From: Candidatus Aenigmatarchaeota archaeon
GTDB taxonomy: Archaea; Aenigmatarchaeota; Aenigmatarchaeia; QMZP01
DNA: 7,208 bases
Direction: 5' to 3'
Assembly: GCA_016202725.1 (NCBI GenBank)
Contig: JACQOD010000103.1
Location: forward strand, 1-7,208
Shown: piece after piece, positions 6,057 to 7,208 of the stretch
Layout: each line of letters begins with the position of its first letter
How positions within the stretch are numbered: the stretch's first letter is position 1
Position numbers and translations under genes: made by a program
The notes under the pieces: model-generated
The model's database searches: none
What the model was told of the DNA's origin: nothing
The model's input: only the letters and a program-made list of their open reading frames with translations

Positions 6057-6085
6057 GCCTCGGTCCGCGGGACCGGGCAGTCACA
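6057..6085 (+). other. Predicted 29-nt intron in the D arm of tRNA-Leu
   Basis: Excision of 6057-6085 (or equivalently 6056-6084) joins CCAAA to GGGG-CTAGC and restores the D stem T10C11C12/G23G24G25. The inserted bases fold into a strong hairpin: GCC (6057-6059), bulged T, then CGGTCC (6061-6066), pairing with GGACCG-GGC (6070-6078) around loop GCG. Possible 3-nt bulges, AAA (6054-6056) and ACA (6083-6085), flank a helix GGCC/AGTC with three of four pairs, so the bulge-helix-bulge is imperfect. Confidence 0.65.
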
Positions 6086-6114
6086 GGGGCTAGCTTGAGG
6101 GGCTAGTGGCTTAG

Positions 6115-6136
6115 AACTCCTCCGGGAGTGGGCTTT
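6115..6136 (+). other. Predicted 21-22-nt intron in the variable arm of tRNA-Leu
   Basis: The inner stem is ACTCC (6116-6120) with GGAGT (6125-6129). Below it, 3-nt bulges AGA (6113-6115) and TTT (6134-6136) flank a 4-bp helix GCTT (6109-6112) with GGGC (6130-6133): two Watson-Crick and two G-U pairs. This is a relaxed bulge-helix-bulge. Cutting in the bulges gives 21 nt; the best match to the family's variable arm gives 22 nt. Confidence 0.6.
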
Positions 6137-6307
6137 GCCTTCGCAGGTTCGAATCCTGCCCCTCGCATGATCGGCGCGCCGGCTGCGGCGCGCGCTTCAG
6201 GACGGGGAGGAAGGGAGCGCAGGGCGGGCATCCGGAAGCGCGCGCGCCTCTTCCGCCACTCCAGGGCGGCCCGCCTGGCCAACCGCCTGACCGAGGCCCG
6301 GATGAGA

Positions 6308-6349
6308 GTCGACTCGCTCACGCTCGCTCGCGGTGAGCCCGGTGTCGAC
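6308..6349. repeat. Nested inverted repeats upstream of the toxin-antitoxin-like pair
   Basis: GTCGAC (6308-6313) and GTCGAC (6344-6349) form an outer dyad. GCTCAC (6316-6321) and GTGAGC (6333-6338) form an inner one around GCTCGCTCGCG. They lie just upstream of the box A at 6358, where an operator for autoregulation could sit, or they could be a 3' structure of the tRNA transcript. The remainder of 6168-6385 shows no supported gene. Confidence 0.4.
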
Positions 6350-6357
6350 CGCGCTGC

Positions 6358-6364
6358 TTATAAA
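6358..6364 (+). promoter_or_regulatory. Box A of the toxin-antitoxin-like pair
   Basis: TTATAAA is centred about 25 nt upstream of the ATG at 6386. This again predicts a leaderless transcript and supports that start over the out-of-frame ATGs at 6376 and 6382. Confidence 0.6.
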
Positions 6365-6385
6365 CACGGCAATCCATGAATATGC

Positions 6386-6607
6386 ATGGAAGTTCCCGGC
6401 ACCCTGTGCAAGCTCCGACCATCGCTGCACGCAGCGGACCGGATGATCAGCCAGGGCATCGCCACCGGGGAAGTGCTCGAGGCCATCCTCAAAGGCGCCA
6501 AGCGCCGGGAAGGCGAGCGCGTCGTCTCGACCCTCAAGGGCAAGGAGGTCGTCTTCGTCAAGCGCCCCTGCCGGTACTTCCTGGTGACGGCCTACTGGCT
6601 GACGTGA
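6386..6607 (+). CDS. DUF4258 family protein (putative toxin of a toxin-antitoxin pair)
   Basis: 73 residues, normal for the family. The pattern L-x-x-S-x-H-A-x-x-R-M (residues 10-20, LRPSLHAADRM) followed by G-I-x-x-x-E-V-L-E-A-I-L-K-G (24-37), then a basic stretch, a central strand (KEVVFVK) and a final strand (RYFLVTAYW) is the DUF4258 signature. That fold belongs with small RelE/MqsR-like alpha-beta proteins. The histidine-arginine region in the first helix is the conserved site of the family. Members are often next to a YgiT-type zinc-finger protein, and here the next gene starts four bases after the stop, so the two probably form an operon with the toxin-like gene first. RNA cleavage is inferred from the MqsR comparison and has not been shown for this protein. 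Confidence 0.7.
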   Translation: MEVPGTLCKLRPSLHAADRMISQGIATGEVLEAILKGAKRREGERVVSTLKGKEVVFVKRPCRYFLVTAYWLT

Positions 6608-6611
6608 TGCT

Positions 6612-6956
6612 ATGAACATGAGCGCCTGTCCCCTCTGCAGAGGGACAATGAAAGAAGCGGAGGTCCCCTACGCCTACGCTGGCGTTCCGCTCGGCCGGTT
6701 TCCGGCCGAGGTCTGTCAGCGCTGCGGAGAGACCTTCTTCACGGAACCAGGGTGGCTGCGCATAGAGCGCCTTGCGCGGGAGAAGGGATTGTGGGGCGCG
6801 GGAAGCCGCGTCAAGGTCGGCTACTCCGGCCACTCTCTGATCCTTCGCATTCCTGGGAAGCTGGCCGCGGCTACGGACCTCAAGAAGGGAACCACCGTCT
6901 ACCTGCAGCCCGCGGGCAAGGGCAAGCTGCTCGTCGAACGGACATCCGGCACCTGA
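6612..6956 (+). CDS. YgiT-type zinc finger fused to an AbrB/MazE-like domain (putative antitoxin)
   Basis: 114 residues. CPLC (6-9) and CQRC (35-38) give a four-cysteine zinc site spaced as in the N-terminal domain of MqsA/YgiT antitoxins, followed by GETFFTEPGW and a short helix (about 46-60). MqsA then has a helix-turn-helix, but here residues about 63-110 (GSRVKVGYSGHSLILRIPGKL... LKKGTTVYLQP...KLLVE) match the swapped-hairpin AbrB/SpoVT/MazE DNA-binding domain, including the S-L-I-L-R-I-P strand and the K-K-G-T-x-V-x-L strand. The zinc domain would bind the upstream DUF4258 protein and the AbrB domain would bind the promoter. This division of labour is inferred from the families. The start could be ATG 6612 or 6618; both keep all domains. 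Confidence 0.75.
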   Translation: MNMSACPLCRGTMKEAEVPYAYAGVPLGRFPAEVCQRCGETFFTEPGWLRIERLAREKGLWGAGSRVKVGYSGHSLILRIPGKLAAATDLKKGTTVYLQPAGKGKLLVERTSGT

Positions 6957-7113
6957 GCGGGCCTTCAATGCCACCGCCTGGCCAGCCACCCTCGCGGCGA
7001 ATGCAGTCGTCATCCCGGTCTTTTTCGACCTCCCGGCAGCCCTCCTGCCCGGGCACCTCCTGAACCCCACGGGCATCCGGCGGTGGGCCGCCATTGGCGA
7101 CGCATGCCGGTAG
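6955..7113 (+). pseudogene. Possible 3' remnant of an unidentified gene without a start codon
   Basis: The frame is open from 6841 to TAG at 7111-7113 with no ATG, GTG or TTG. From about 6955 onward its codons end almost always in C or G and favour GCC, CTC, GTC and ATC, like the real genes here. The predicted residues include a hydrophobic run (LAANAVVIPVFFDLPAALL) and end in RRWAAIGDACR. It overlaps the last two bases of the upstream gene. It may be the end of a decapitated membrane-protein gene, or only a chance effect of high GC. I do not recognise the protein. Confidence 0.35.
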
Positions 7114-7160
7114 GAGAAGTGCGGCCTCGGAATCCTGCCCACCCTGGCTACGGAAAGCGG

Positions 7161-7203
7161 GTACGTGTTTAGCTGCCAAACGCATGCTATCGGTTTCCAA
7201 CAC
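7161..7203 (+). repeat. Dispersed repeat, fullest copy
   Basis: It begins with GTACGTGTTTAGCT (7161-7174; 14 nt shared with the inverted copy at 5377-5390, 12 nt with 5208-5219). It continues to AACGCATGCTATCGGTT (7179-7195; identical to the reverse complement of 2278-2294), then CCAACA (7197-7202). It thus unites the two parts seen separately elsewhere. It lies in the stretch after the last gene and runs close to the window edge, so its full extent is unknown. Confidence 0.6.
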
Positions 7204-7208
7204 GGAGG

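Larger units (their letters stand above)
6034..6167 (+). tRNA. tRNA-Leu (anticodon GAG), apparently with two non-canonical introns
   Basis: The acceptor stem is GCGAGGG (6034-6040) with CCCTCGC (6160-6166) and discriminator A6167. The T arm is GCAGG-TTCGAAT-CCTGC (6143-6159). The D loop carries AGC-GG-CCAAA (6047-6056). The anticodon arm is CTAGC-TTGAGGG-GCTAG (6090-6106), a perfect 5-bp stem with a 7-nt loop, giving anticodon GAG at 6097-6099. The gene is 134 nt, about 50 too long. Removing 29 nt in the D arm and about 22 nt in the variable arm gives an 83-nt tRNA: AAA-GGG-G before the anticodon stem, and the variable arm T-GGC-TTAG-GCC-TTC. That is the arrangement I recall for archaeal tRNA-Leu. 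The A discriminator and long variable arm favour Leu over Ser. CCA is not encoded. There is no intron at the usual 37/38 site. Confidence 0.85.

Noticed and set aside
6108..6142. Exceptionally long natural variable arm in place of a second tRNA intron
   Set aside because: Not excluded, but removal of the insert restores a normal leucine variable arm (GGC-TTAG-GCC) and the flanks form bulge-helix-bulge-like pairing, so an intron is preferred.
6128..6379. Arginine-rich frames on both strands between the tRNA and DUF4258 gene
   Set aside because: Both overlap the tRNA 3' part; the minus-strand GFEP-like peptide is a known artefact of reading the tRNA T arm backwards.
7161..7208. Start of a CRISPR array at the right edge
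   Set aside because: Copies are irregularly spaced, in both orientations and degenerate, and there are no regular spacers or cas genes.

Overview
The window is archaeal chromosomal DNA of high GC. Four things point to Archaea: TATA (box A) elements about 25 nt upstream of several start codons with no room for a Shine-Dalgarno leader, a class III (pilin-type) signal peptide, a histone-fold protein, and a tRNA gene without an encoded CCA that appears to carry non-canonical introns. The pilin N-terminus, the histone variant and the introns would suit a DPANN-type or related uncultured lineage. That placement is inference; nothing in the window fixes the phylum.

Layout. 1-2157 holds two tandem paralogous surface proteins with a parallel beta-helix. 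The first is cut by the window edge. The second is complete and begins with a type IV pilin-like signal/anchor. 2158-2450 is an intergenic region with two hairpins and one copy of a dispersed repeat. 2451-3941 is a polytopic M50 (site-2) intramembrane metalloprotease with an inserted PDZ domain. 3942-4224 is a convergent intergenic region without a convincing gene. 4225-5175 (minus) is a Nudix hydrolase resembling the NUDT22 family. 5176-5548 is a visibly AT-richer intergenic block bounded in part by inverted copies of a 12-mer that recurs at the right end of the window. 5549-5959 is a histone-fold protein with an acidic N-terminal tail and a C-terminal helix. 6034-6167 is tRNA-Leu(GAG), best read as interrupted by two introns, one in the D arm and one in the variable arm. 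6386-6956 is a two-gene toxin-antitoxin-like cassette (DUF4258 protein, then a YgiT-type zinc finger fused to an AbrB/MazE-like domain). It is followed by what looks like the 3' end of a gene that has lost its start, and then by a second copy of the dispersed repeat.

How the genes relate. The beta-helix pair are probably cell-surface proteins placed by the prepilin-type export route. The M50 protease could act in regulated intramembrane proteolysis or membrane quality control, but no substrate is visible. The histone, tRNA, Nudix and M50 genes look like independent single-gene transcription units, each with its own box A. Only the toxin-antitoxin-like pair looks like an operon. The most unusual items are the doubly interrupted tRNA, the repeat family in the intergenic regions, the pilin/beta-helix fusion and the NUDT22-like enzyme in an archaeal context.
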